From: Ferrigenium straubiae | GTDB taxonomy: Bacteria > Pseudomonadota > Gammaproteobacteria > Burkholderiales > Gallionellaceae | Direction: 5' to 3' | DNA length: 64,000 nt | Assembly (NCBI GenBank): GCA_019449655.1 | Contig: JAHQXD010000003.1 | Location: 388,577 to 452,576, forward strand | Shown: positions 57,292 to 64,000 of the stretch, in pieces | Position numbering within the stretch: position 1 is the stretch's first letter | How the letters are laid out: the number at the start of each line of letters is the position of its first letter | Made by a program: the position numbers and the translations under genes | Notes under the pieces: generated by a model | Databases searched by the model: none | The model's input: only the letters and a program-made list of their open reading frames with translations | What the model was told of the DNA's origin: nothing

Positions 57292-59052
57292 ATGGAAGAT
57301 ATACTAAAACGAAACCTCTTTGAAGTTGAGAATGCTAGAAACTTGTCTTCTATTGAGGTTGTAAACACGTTTGTCCCAACCAAATCTTTTTGGCGATTAC
57401 TGTCCCCCAAAAACCATATCGTTCTTGGTGCGCGCGGATCGGGCAAGACTGAACTTGTGAGGATGCTAGCGCACGACCACCTTTCTCAGTTTGATGATAA
57501 GCGCGCAAAGGAAATCATTCAGCGAAAAGAGTTCATTGGCATCTACGTCCCAACAAGATTGGAATGGGTTGGCGGATTGAAGAACAAACAATGGCAAACT
57601 GAAGCAGAGGCCGAGAAATTTTTCCAATGGCGACTAAATATATCCACTTGCGCCGCATTATTAGTGACGCTAAAAAGTTGCCTTGACACCTATATCAAAA
57701 ACCATGGTGACCGTGCGCGCACAGAGCGCGATTTGGCAAGAGCACTTTATAAAACATGGACTGACAACCCAGAGGGTTCATGCGAAACGATTTTTGCATT
57801 ACATGAATTACTGGAAGACATTGAACACGGCAAACAGGCTCAGATCACACGCGCGCGCATAACGGGGATTGCGACCAGTAATGAATTAATGATCGGTGCA
57901 TATTTCGAATCTGAGCTTTTTTCCCCCCTAAGAAGGGCAATAACGCTTGCATCACGAGCTCTCGATTTTCCAGAAAACTCCGTATGGATGCTATGTCTCG
58001 ACGAGGCTGAATTTCTTGAACCTCATCACCATAGAATCCTCAACTCACACCTACGAGCACATCCCGGGAACTTGGTCTTCAAGATCACAACCATGCCCTA
58101 CTACCATCACACACTTGAAACAAACATGAACGCTTGTCTAAACGTTGGACACGATTTCGAATACATCTACATTGACAAGGACCCGATAGAATTTCTGCCG
58201 AGTGAGGACAGCGGTGAGTATTTCGCAAAAATGCTCTTTAACAAGCGCGCAGAACAATCGGCGGGAGATTACAAGTGGGAAGATTTTGAAGCATTACTAG
58301 GCGCCTCCGTACTGCTTGATTCTAGAATCAGTGACTGGTCTGCGGATTCAAAAATGATGGCCCTAATGAAAAAACATGCCAACTCGGCTACACAAGCGAG
58401 AGCAGGTCGTCTGGCCGGCACACCCGATTTCAAAGATCAAATTTCAAGAAAAATTCACGGTGCACTCCTGCTTCGAGAGGCGGTTGCACAAAAGCGTGGC
58501 CGCGCAGAGCTGGATGTTTACTCTGGCATTAGAATGGCAATAAGGTGCAGTGATGCAAACCCAAGAAGACTAATTCGCATTATTAACCTTTTCATTTCTG
58601 AGCGAGGAAAGAGCGAAACGCTTAACCAGATTAAGCCACAACGTCAAACAATGTTGTTGACTGCCTTTTCAAACAGCACACTGAGTCGAGTACAAAGTGA
58701 GCCACAAAACGGCCCAGATTTGTATAAGTTCTTATCTGCTGCCGGTAATTATATGCGACGGGATTTACATGACAACCTGCTTGGTACTGACCAAGTTTCA
58801 TCCATAGCGATCGATGTCCCAATCACCGACAATGAGTGGACCGTGATCAAAAATGCCGTAGGTCTTGGGCTTCTCTACCCAAATATTAATGCCAATAGTG
58901 GCGATCAAATGCCTGAGCGAATTGGTGTCTTTCGTCTAGCCTACGTACTTGCTCCTAACTTTAAAATTCTGCCGCGAAAAGGCAAACCAGTGTCGATCAA
59001 ACGCATTAATCAGCAGGCTGACATACTAGTGCTACAGAATACCAAATCATGA
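57292..59052 (+). CDS. P-loop ATPase, ORC/CDC6-like
   Basis: 586 residues. An N-terminal segment (NARNLSSIEVVNTFVPTKSFWRLLSPKNHIV) leads to Walker A GARGSGKT (46-53). Walker B is MLCLDEAE (233-240). The rest has an AAA+/STAND-like helical C-terminal half with RRLIRIINLFISERGKS, a sensor-2-like part. It resembles ATPases annotated as ORC-CDC6 family, several of which occur in bacterial defence loci (from memory). The start at 57292 is chosen because the frame upstream lies inside the phosphoesterase gene. Likely a switch that senses or loads on DNA; inference. Confidence 0.85.
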   Translation: MEDILKRNLFEVENARNLSSIEVVNTFVPTKSFWRLLSPKNHIVLGARGSGKTELVRMLAHDHLSQFDDKRAKEIIQRKEFIGIYVPTRLEWVGGLKNKQWQTEAEAEKFFQWRLNISTCAALLVTLKSCLDTYIKNHGDRARTERDLARALYKTWTDNPEGSCETIFALHELLEDIEHGKQAQITRARITGIATSNELMIGAYFESELFSPLRRAITLASRALDFPENSVWMLCLDEAEFLEPHHHRILNSHLRAHPGNLVFKITTMPYYHHTLETNMNACLNVGHDFEYIYIDKDPIEFLPSEDSGEYFAKMLFNKRAEQSAGDYKWEDFEALLGASVLLDSRISDWSADSKMMALMKKHANSATQARAGRLAGTPDFKDQISRKIHGALLLREAVAQKRGRAELDVYSGIRMAIRCSDANPRRLIRIINLFISERGKSETLNQIKPQRQTMLLTAFSNSTLSRVQSEPQNGPDLYKFLSAAGNYMRRDLHDNLLGTDQVSSIAIDVPITDNEWTVIKNAVGLGLLYPNINANSGDQMPERIGVFRLAYVLAPNFKILPRKGKPVSIKRINQQADILVLQNTKS

Positions 59053-59981
59053 AGCTTACCTCCATAAACGACATCACATTTGAATCTGCCAAAGCCAACA
59101 CATATGACTTGGCAATCTTTGCTTGTGGATATGAGTCACGCTGCCAATTTATTTCCTCTCAACTCAATCATTCCAATATCAATAGGCAGCTAATATTTGG
59201 TTTTGAATTTGTTGGCGATGCCATGTTGCGAGCTGAAAGCGACAAGCACTTCCAACAAAAGTGGGGGATAGCCCCAACAATTCTGCCCTCCCCAAATGAA
59301 TTGGAGGTGTATAGGTTATTAAATCAGGAAATTCGCGATTCTAAGGCGAAGATCTCTCGTGTCCTTGTAGACTATTCTTCAATGAGCCGCTCGTGGTATG
59401 CCGCCATCCTCAATTGGTTCAGGTTCAGTGAATTGCAGTCTGAAGTTGTCGTCGACTTCGTCTATTCAGCCGGGGAGTATTCTGGTGACTTTGCTCCCAT
59501 TTCTGTCGAAAGCATTTTGCCTTTGCCAGGTTGTGAGGGGTCGTCAGGGACTGTTACTAAATCTATAGCAGTCATGGGCCTTGGTTTTGAAAATCTCGCC
59601 CCCCTCTGCGTTTTAGATAAATTGCAACCAGATGAAATATTCGCATATTTTGCATCCCCATCCCTAAATGAAAGCTATCCCACCATTGCGCGCAGCAAGA
59701 ATAAGGAATTGATTGATGTAGCAAGGGAGACGCTTGAACTTCCGCTAACAAGTATCGAGCTGACTGTTGCAAAATTGGCTGAAGTTATTTCGCCGTACTT
59801 AAAAACCGCGGATATAACTTTTGTTCCAATGGGACCTAAACCACATGTATTAGCAACAATTTTATTGGCCATCAGATTCAACCAAGTCACCTGCTTGCAT
59901 GTGCATGGTAAATGTCAAAATATCGCGGACATTGTTGCTAGCGGTGATGTGATCGCAACAAGCCTGCAATTTAGACATTAA
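59049..59981 (+). CDS. Unrecognised protein, possibly Rossmann-like, fourth gene of the operon
   Basis: 310 residues, ATGA overlap with the ATPase gene. The alternating strand/helix pattern with YDLAIFACGYESRCQF (19-34), RQLIFGFEF (46-54), KISRVLVDYSSMSRSWYAAIL (101-121), VVVDFVYSAGEYSG and KSIAVMGLGFENLAP suggests one or two Rossmann-like domains, reminiscent of ligand-sensing folds such as CARF. No signal, membrane helix or known catalytic motif. It is the least known member and may sense a signal, act as an effector, or confer specificity. I cannot assign a family. Confidence 0.7.
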   Translation: MKLTSINDITFESAKANTYDLAIFACGYESRCQFISSQLNHSNINRQLIFGFEFVGDAMLRAESDKHFQQKWGIAPTILPSPNELEVYRLLNQEIRDSKAKISRVLVDYSSMSRSWYAAILNWFRFSELQSEVVVDFVYSAGEYSGDFAPISVESILPLPGCEGSSGTVTKSIAVMGLGFENLAPLCVLDKLQPDEIFAYFASPSLNESYPTIARSKNKELIDVARETLELPLTSIELTVAKLAEVISPYLKTADITFVPMGPKPHVLATILLAIRFNQVTCLHVHGKCQNIADIVASGDVIATSLQFRH

Positions 59982-60130
59982 AACGACAAGGTGCTCAGGC
60001 TCGAATTGTTTTCAAGACAATCAGGGACAGGCCACGGTTTCCTGAAGCCTTCATCACTTACTCGAACCTGTCGGAGCTAGTCGGGCGGCTGGTGGCTTGA
60101 CCGCCTGTTTCGGCAGACTTCGTCTTCCCG
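59982..60130. other. Right junction of the island
   Basis: 149 bp between the last island gene and the end of ftsY. It contains CAGGGACAGGCCACGGTTT, a string of the kind often seen near REP-associated transposases (recollection, not checked). No gene or integrase is visible. Confidence 0.5.
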
Positions 60131-61117
60131 TTACTGCTCGTCCAGCCCCAGCAGCGCCTCGACAAAATCCTCCACAACGAACGGCCTGAGGTCGTCCAGC
60201 CCCTCGCCCACGCCGATGAAGCGCACCGGGATCGGGTGCGCCCTCGCAATCGCGGCGATCACGCCGCCCTTGGCGGTGCCGTCGAGCTTGGTCAGGATCA
60301 GGCCGGTCACGCCGAGCGCCTCGTCGAAGGCCTTGACCTGCGAGAGCGCGTTCTGGCCGGTGTTGGCGTCGAGCACCAGCAGCACCTCGTGCGGGGCCTC
60401 GGGCAGTGCCTTGGCAATCACGCGCTTGACCTTCTTGATCTCTTCCATCAGGTGCGCCTGCGTGGTGAGGCGTCCGGCGGTGTCGGCCAGCACCACGTCG
60501 ATCTTGCGCGCCTGCGCGGATTGCACCGCGTCGTAGATCACCGCGGCGGCGTCGCCGCTCTGCTGCGCGATGACCGTCACGTTGTTGCGCTCGCCCCAGG
60601 TCATCAACTGTTCGCGCGCCGCGGCGCGGAAGGTGTCGCCAGCCGCGAGCAGCACCGACAGCCCCTGGCCCTGCAGGTATTTTGCGAGCTTGCCGATCGA
60701 GGTGGTCTTGCCCGCGCCGTTCACGCCGCACATCATGATGACGAAAGGTTTATGGGTTTCAGCCTGCAGCGGTTGCGCGAGCGGCCTGAGCAGCTTGAGC
60801 AGGCAGTGCGCGAGCGCCTCCCTGAGCTCGGCCGCCTCGCTCAGGCGATGCTCCTTGACGTAATAGCGCAGATCGGCGAGCAGCGCATTGGTCGCGTCCA
60901 TGCCGACGTCGGCGGTGATGAGGATGGTCTCCAGTTCCTCGTAGAGGTCGTCGTCGATCTTGCCGCCGCGGCCGAACAGGCCGGTCAACTGGTTGCCGGT
61001 GCGCGCCAGCCCGGATTTCAGGCGCGCGATCCAGCCCTGTCCTGAGCCTGTCGAAGTGGCGTTGGCGGGTTTTTCTTCGGGGGCACCGGACGGATTTTTT
61101 TTCAGGAAGCTGAACAT
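60131..61117 (-). CDS. ftsY: Signal recognition particle receptor FtsY
   Basis: 328 residues. A short N-terminal part (1-45) precedes the N domain and the G domain with MCGVNGAGKTTSIGKLAKYL, DTFRAAAREQL, VLADTAGRLTT and TKLDGTAKGG. It receives SRP-ribosome complexes at the inner membrane. The acidic A domain is nearly absent. Residues about 21-28 (TSTGSGQG) are encoded by a copy of the cttcgacaggctcaggacagg repeat. The start is at MFSFLKKNPSG; the frame continues upstream without homology. Downstream, where ftsE is expected, lies the island. Confidence 0.97.
   Translation of the reverse strand: MFSFLKKNPSGAPEEKPANATSTGSGQGWIARLKSGLARTGNQLTGLFGRGGKIDDDLYEELETILITADVGMDATNALLADLRYYVKEHRLSEAAELREALAHCLLKLLRPLAQPLQAETHKPFVIMMCGVNGAGKTTSIGKLAKYLQGQGLSVLLAAGDTFRAAAREQLMTWGERNNVTVIAQQSGDAAAVIYDAVQSAQARKIDVVLADTAGRLTTQAHLMEEIKKVKRVIAKALPEAPHEVLLVLDANTGQNALSQVKAFDEALGVTGLILTKLDGTAKGGVIAAIARAHPIPVRFIGVGEGLDDLRPFVVEDFVEALLGLDEQ
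61036..61062. repeat. CTTCGACAGGCTCAGGACAGG repeat within ftsY
   Basis: Plus-strand CCTGTCCTGAGCCTGTCGAAG is read on the minus strand as codons for TSTGSGQ in the flexible N-terminus. Same family as 50511-50600 and 673-719. Confidence 0.8.
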
Positions 61118-61129
61118 TGGGAACGCATT

Positions 61130-61164
61130 TTGGACACGGGGAAATAGGGCATAATACGCGCGCA
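61130..61164 (+). promoter_or_regulatory. Putative promoter of the M16 peptidase operon
   Basis: TTGGAC (61130-61135), 16 bp, TAATAC (61152-61157), followed by GCGCGCA. It lies in the 81-bp divergent gap with ftsY, 42 bp before the peptidase ATG. Confidence 0.5.
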
Positions 61165-61198
61165 TTTTATGCCGATTACATGTTTTAGGGCTAGGCAC

Positions 61199-62563
61199 AT
61201 GAGAGCTTATCTGTTTTGCATCGCACTGCTGCTGGGAGGCATGCAGCCTGCCGCACAGGCGGAGGTATTCGAACGCACGCTGGCGAACGGGCTGAAAGTC
61301 ATCGTCAAGGAAGACCACCGTGCGCCCGTGGTGGTGCAGCAAATCTGGTACAAGGCAGGCAGCATGGACGAGCGCACCGGCGTGACCGGCATCGCGCATG
61401 TGCTGGAGCACCTGATGTTCAAGGGCACCCATGCCGTGCCGGCGGGCGAATTCTCCAGGCGCATCTCGGCGGCTGGAGGGCGCGAGAACGCCTTCACGAG
61501 CTACGACTACACCGCCTACTTCCAGCAGTTGCACAAGTCGAAGCTGCCCCTGGCGATGCAGCTGGAGGCCGACCGGATGCGCAACCTCAACCTCACCGCC
61601 GATGAGTTCGCCAGGGAGATCAAGGTGGTCATGGAAGAGCGCCGCCTGCGCACCGACGACGAGGCGCATGCGCTGCTGCAGGAAAAGATGATGGCGACGA
61701 TCTACCAGCAGCATCCCTACCGGCATCCGATCATCGGCTGGATGAGCGACCTCGAATCGCTCACGGTGGGCGACGCCAAGGCGTGGTACGACCGCTGGTA
61801 CGCACCGAGCAACGCCACGCTGGTCATCGGCGGCGACGTCAAGGCCGAGGAGGTGTTTGCGCTGGCGCAGAAGCACTACGGCGCGATCCCGAAGCGCGCC
61901 ATGCCGCCGCGGCGCAACTTCATCGAACCCAAACAGGTCGGCATCAAGCGCATGGTGGTGAAGGCTCCCGCCGAGCTGCCGCAGCTGGTGATGAGCTACC
62001 ACGCGCCCACGCTGCAGGACCCCGCCCAGGACTGGAAGCCCTACGCCTTGCAGATTCTGGCCGGTGTGCTGGACGGCAACGAATCGGCGCGCCTCAACAA
62101 GCATCTGGTGCGCGAGCAGCAGATCGCCAGTGCGGCGGGTGCGGGCTACGACGCCACCTCGCGCGGCCCGAGCCTGTTCACCCTCGAAGTCACGCCCAGC
62201 GAGGGCCGGATGGTGGATGACGTCGAGGCCGCGTTGCGCCGGGAGATCGTGCTGCTGCTCAAGGACGGCGTGAGTGAGGAGGAGTTACAGCGCGTCAAGG
62301 CGCAGGTGGTGGCGAGCGAGGTGTACAAGCGCGACTCGCTGTTCTACCAGGCGATGCAGATCGGCCAGATGGAGAGCATCGGGCTGGGCCACCGCGCGAT
62401 CCCGGTGATGCTGGAGAAACTCCAGGCGGTGACGGCCGAACAGGTGCGCCAAGCCGCCGAGGAAATCCTGCAGGACGACAGCCTGACCGTCGCGGTGCTC
62501 GACCCGCAGCCGCTCTCCGGCAAACCGAAACGCCAGCCTCAGGGAGCGAACCATGCGCATTAA
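61199..62563 (+). CDS. M16 zinc peptidase (pitrilysin family), active subunit
   Basis: 454 residues. Signal peptide MRAYLFCIALLLGGMQPAAQA places it in the periplasm and sets the start at 61199. The inverted zinc motif HXXEH is seen as HVLEHLMFKGT, with the distal Glu in EIKVVMEERRLRTDDE. Two M16 domains are present. It overlaps the next gene by 11 nt; such pairs form a heterodimer in which one chain carries the zinc site and the other the R/Y substrate motif. Substrate unknown. Confidence 0.93.
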   Translation: MRAYLFCIALLLGGMQPAAQAEVFERTLANGLKVIVKEDHRAPVVVQQIWYKAGSMDERTGVTGIAHVLEHLMFKGTHAVPAGEFSRRISAAGGRENAFTSYDYTAYFQQLHKSKLPLAMQLEADRMRNLNLTADEFAREIKVVMEERRLRTDDEAHALLQEKMMATIYQQHPYRHPIIGWMSDLESLTVGDAKAWYDRWYAPSNATLVIGGDVKAEEVFALAQKHYGAIPKRAMPPRRNFIEPKQVGIKRMVVKAPAELPQLVMSYHAPTLQDPAQDWKPYALQILAGVLDGNESARLNKHLVREQQIASAAGAGYDATSRGPSLFTLEVTPSEGRMVDDVEAALRREIVLLLKDGVSEEELQRVKAQVVASEVYKRDSLFYQAMQIGQMESIGLGHRAIPVMLEKLQAVTAEQVRQAAEEILQDDSLTVAVLDPQPLSGKPKRQPQGANHAH

Positions 62564-63887
62564 ATCCCTTCTTGTTGCGGCGCTGTGCTGCGTTGCGGCC
62601 ACTGCGTTCGCCACCCCCAGCATCCAGCACTGGCAGAGCGCCAGCGGCGCGAAGGTGCTGTTCGTCGAGAACCACGACATCCCGATCCTGGACGTCGCGG
62701 TGAGCCTGCCGGCGGGCAGCAGCTTCGATGCCGCGGACAAGGCCGGCGTCGCGGGCCTGACCCATCACCTGCTCGACCTGGGCGCGGAAGGGCTGAGCGA
62801 GGACGACATCGCGCGCGGCATGGCGGACCTCGGCGCGCAATTCGGCGGGAGCTTCGACCAGGATCGCGCGAGTCTCTCGCTGCGCACCCTGAGCAACGCG
62901 GCGCAGCGCGACAAGGCTCTGGACATCATGGCGCGCGTGCTGCAGCGTCCGCTGTTCCCCGAGGCGATCCTGCTGCGCGAGAAGGCGCGGCTGATCGCCG
63001 CCCTGAAAGAGGCCGAGACCAAGCCGGAGAGCATCGCCGACAAGGCCTTCAACAAGGCGGTATTCGGCGCGCACCCCTACGCCCTGCCGGTTTCCGGCGA
63101 CGTCGCCGGCGTGGAGAAGATCACCGTGCAGGACCTGCGCGACTTTTACGCCGCGCATTACCGTACCGGCGGTGCGGTAGTGGCCATCATGGGCGACATC
63201 TCGCGCGCGCAGGCCGAGGCGATTGCGCAACAACTGACGGCGCAACTGCCGGCGGGTGCTGCGCCCGCCGCATTGCCCGAGGTCGCGATGCGGATTCCCG
63301 CCAGCGAGCAGCGCATCGCCCACCCCGCCAGCCAGAGCCACATCCTGGTCGGCGCGCCGGGCATGGCGCGCAACGATCCGGACTATTTCCCGCTCTATGT
63401 CGGCAACCACATCCTCGGCGGCGGCGGCTTCGTGTCGCGCCTGATGGACGAGGTGCGCGAGAAGCGCGGCCTGGCCTACAGCGTCTACAGCTACTTCATG
63501 CCGCTGAAACAGCCGGGCGCATTCCAGCTCGGCCTGCAGACCAAGAAGGAACAGGCCGATGGGGCGCTGCAGCTGGTGCGCAACACGCTCGCCGAATTCA
63601 TCGCCAAGGGGCCGACGGAAAAGGAACTGCTGGCCGCCAAGCAGAACATCATCGGCGGCTTCCCGCTGCGCATCGACAGCAACCGCAAGATCCTCGATTA
63701 CCTTAGCATCATCGGCTTCTACAACCTGCCGCTGACCTATCTGGACGATTTCACGCGCAGGGTCGAACAGGTCACGGTCGCGCAGGTCCGCGATGCGTTC
63801 AGGCGCCACATCGACCCACAGGCGATGGCGACGGTGATCGTGGGCGCGCCCCCGGCGTCCGCAGATAAAAACGGGGCCACAAAATAA
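62553..63887 (+). CDS. M16 peptidase-like protein lacking the zinc motif
   Basis: 444 residues, signal peptide MRIKSLLVAALCCVAATAFA. The position of HXXEH reads HHLLDLGAEG, so zinc binding is lost. The C-terminal R/Y pair is kept in REKRGLAYSVYSYF, which binds substrate in the partner arrangement. It probably pairs with the upstream active subunit in the periplasm. The stop TAA overlaps the presumed AUA start of rsmD (ATAA). Confidence 0.92.
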   Translation: MRIKSLLVAALCCVAATAFATPSIQHWQSASGAKVLFVENHDIPILDVAVSLPAGSSFDAADKAGVAGLTHHLLDLGAEGLSEDDIARGMADLGAQFGGSFDQDRASLSLRTLSNAAQRDKALDIMARVLQRPLFPEAILLREKARLIAALKEAETKPESIADKAFNKAVFGAHPYALPVSGDVAGVEKITVQDLRDFYAAHYRTGGAVVAIMGDISRAQAEAIAQQLTAQLPAGAAPAALPEVAMRIPASEQRIAHPASQSHILVGAPGMARNDPDYFPLYVGNHILGGGGFVSRLMDEVREKRGLAYSVYSYFMPLKQPGAFQLGLQTKKEQADGALQLVRNTLAEFIAKGPTEKELLAAKQNIIGGFPLRIDSNRKILDYLSIIGFYNLPLTYLDDFTRRVEQVTVAQVRDAFRRHIDPQAMATVIVGAPPASADKNGATK

Positions 63888-64000
63888 AAAAAGCAGCAAG
63901 CAACAAGGTTCGCATCATCGGCGGCGAGCTGCGCAGCCGCACCATCGGCTTTCCCGATGCCGAAGGTCTGCGCCCCACGCCGGATCGCGTGCGCGAGACG
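63884..64000 (+). CDS. rsmD: 16S rRNA m2G966 methyltransferase RsmD, 5' part
   Basis: The frame reads NKVRIIGGELRSRTIGFPD and then EGLRPTPDRVRET, the conserved start of RsmD, cut by the window end. The in-frame stop at 63866-63868 bounds the N-terminus. Between it and the conserved region there is no ATG, GTG or TTG. The best candidate is ATA at 63884, placed as ATAA over the stop of the peptidase gene where ATGA would be expected. Either a rare start or a sequence error is possible. Confidence 0.8.
   Translation, partial: MKKAASNKVRIIGGELRSRTIGFPDAEGLRPTPDRVRET

Overview
The window is GC-rich chromosomal DNA of a Gram-negative bacterium. I infer a betaproteobacterium, probably of the Nitrosomonadales/Gallionellaceae type. 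The grounds are the complete mraZ-to-lpxC division and cell-wall cluster, the argH/AlgZ-AlgR neighbourhood, two HtrB-type acyltransferase genes next to metK, a DUF3683-type FAD/Fe-S oxidoreductase, and the pitrilysin pair-rsmD/ftsY/ftsEX neighbourhood. The taxonomic call is inference from gene content. No rRNA or tRNA gene and no CRISPR array was seen.

Layout. 0-8.9 kb: LytTR response regulator and LytS-type kinase, argH, grxD, a porin, a lytic transglycosylase and cca. 9-11 kb: three related small outer-membrane beta-barrel genes, the first only half length. 11-15.6 kb: ubiD, two lipid A acyltransferase genes and metK. 15.7-36.2 kb: on the minus strand, one nearly gapless cluster mraZ-rsmH-ftsL-ftsI-murE-murF-mraY-murD-ftsW-murG-murC-murB-ddlB-ftsQ-ftsA-ftsZ-lpxC, followed by a small membrane protein and a FlgT-like/TolA-like protein. 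It is headed by four 10-bp-spaced MraZ boxes inside a sigma70-like promoter. 36.8-52.1 kb: a PD-(D/E)XK-like nuclease, aroC, a 28-residue-repeat protein, a quinone reductase, tatD, tcdA, pldA, corA, thpR, a 1285-residue FAD/Fe-S protein, a possible PilZ protein, an old yellow enzyme and a small unknown. 52.3-64 kb: ftsX and ftsE are separated from ftsY by an AT-richer island of about 6 kb. Two M16 peptidase-family genes and the start of rsmD follow.

The island (about 53.9-60.1 kb) holds an ORF6N remnant and a HigB/HigA-type toxin-antitoxin pair bracketed by 82-bp direct repeats. After these comes a tightly coupled four-gene operon: D12-class adenine methyltransferase, calcineurin-like phosphoesterase, ORC/CDC6-like P-loop ATPase, and an unrecognised protein that may be Rossmann-like. 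This operon is the best candidate for an undescribed system. A modification plus nuclease plus ATPase plus sensor design, as in anti-phage systems, is inference.

The genome also carries many small palindromic repeats. Three have inserted in frame in genes (response regulator, tatD, ftsY). Another repeat family shows a stem with compensatory changes between its two copies. The end of ftsW occurs twice: the ten C-terminal codons are repeated 116 bp downstream with the same protein sequence but nine of ten codons changed, which suggests a small element that restored the gene end when it inserted.
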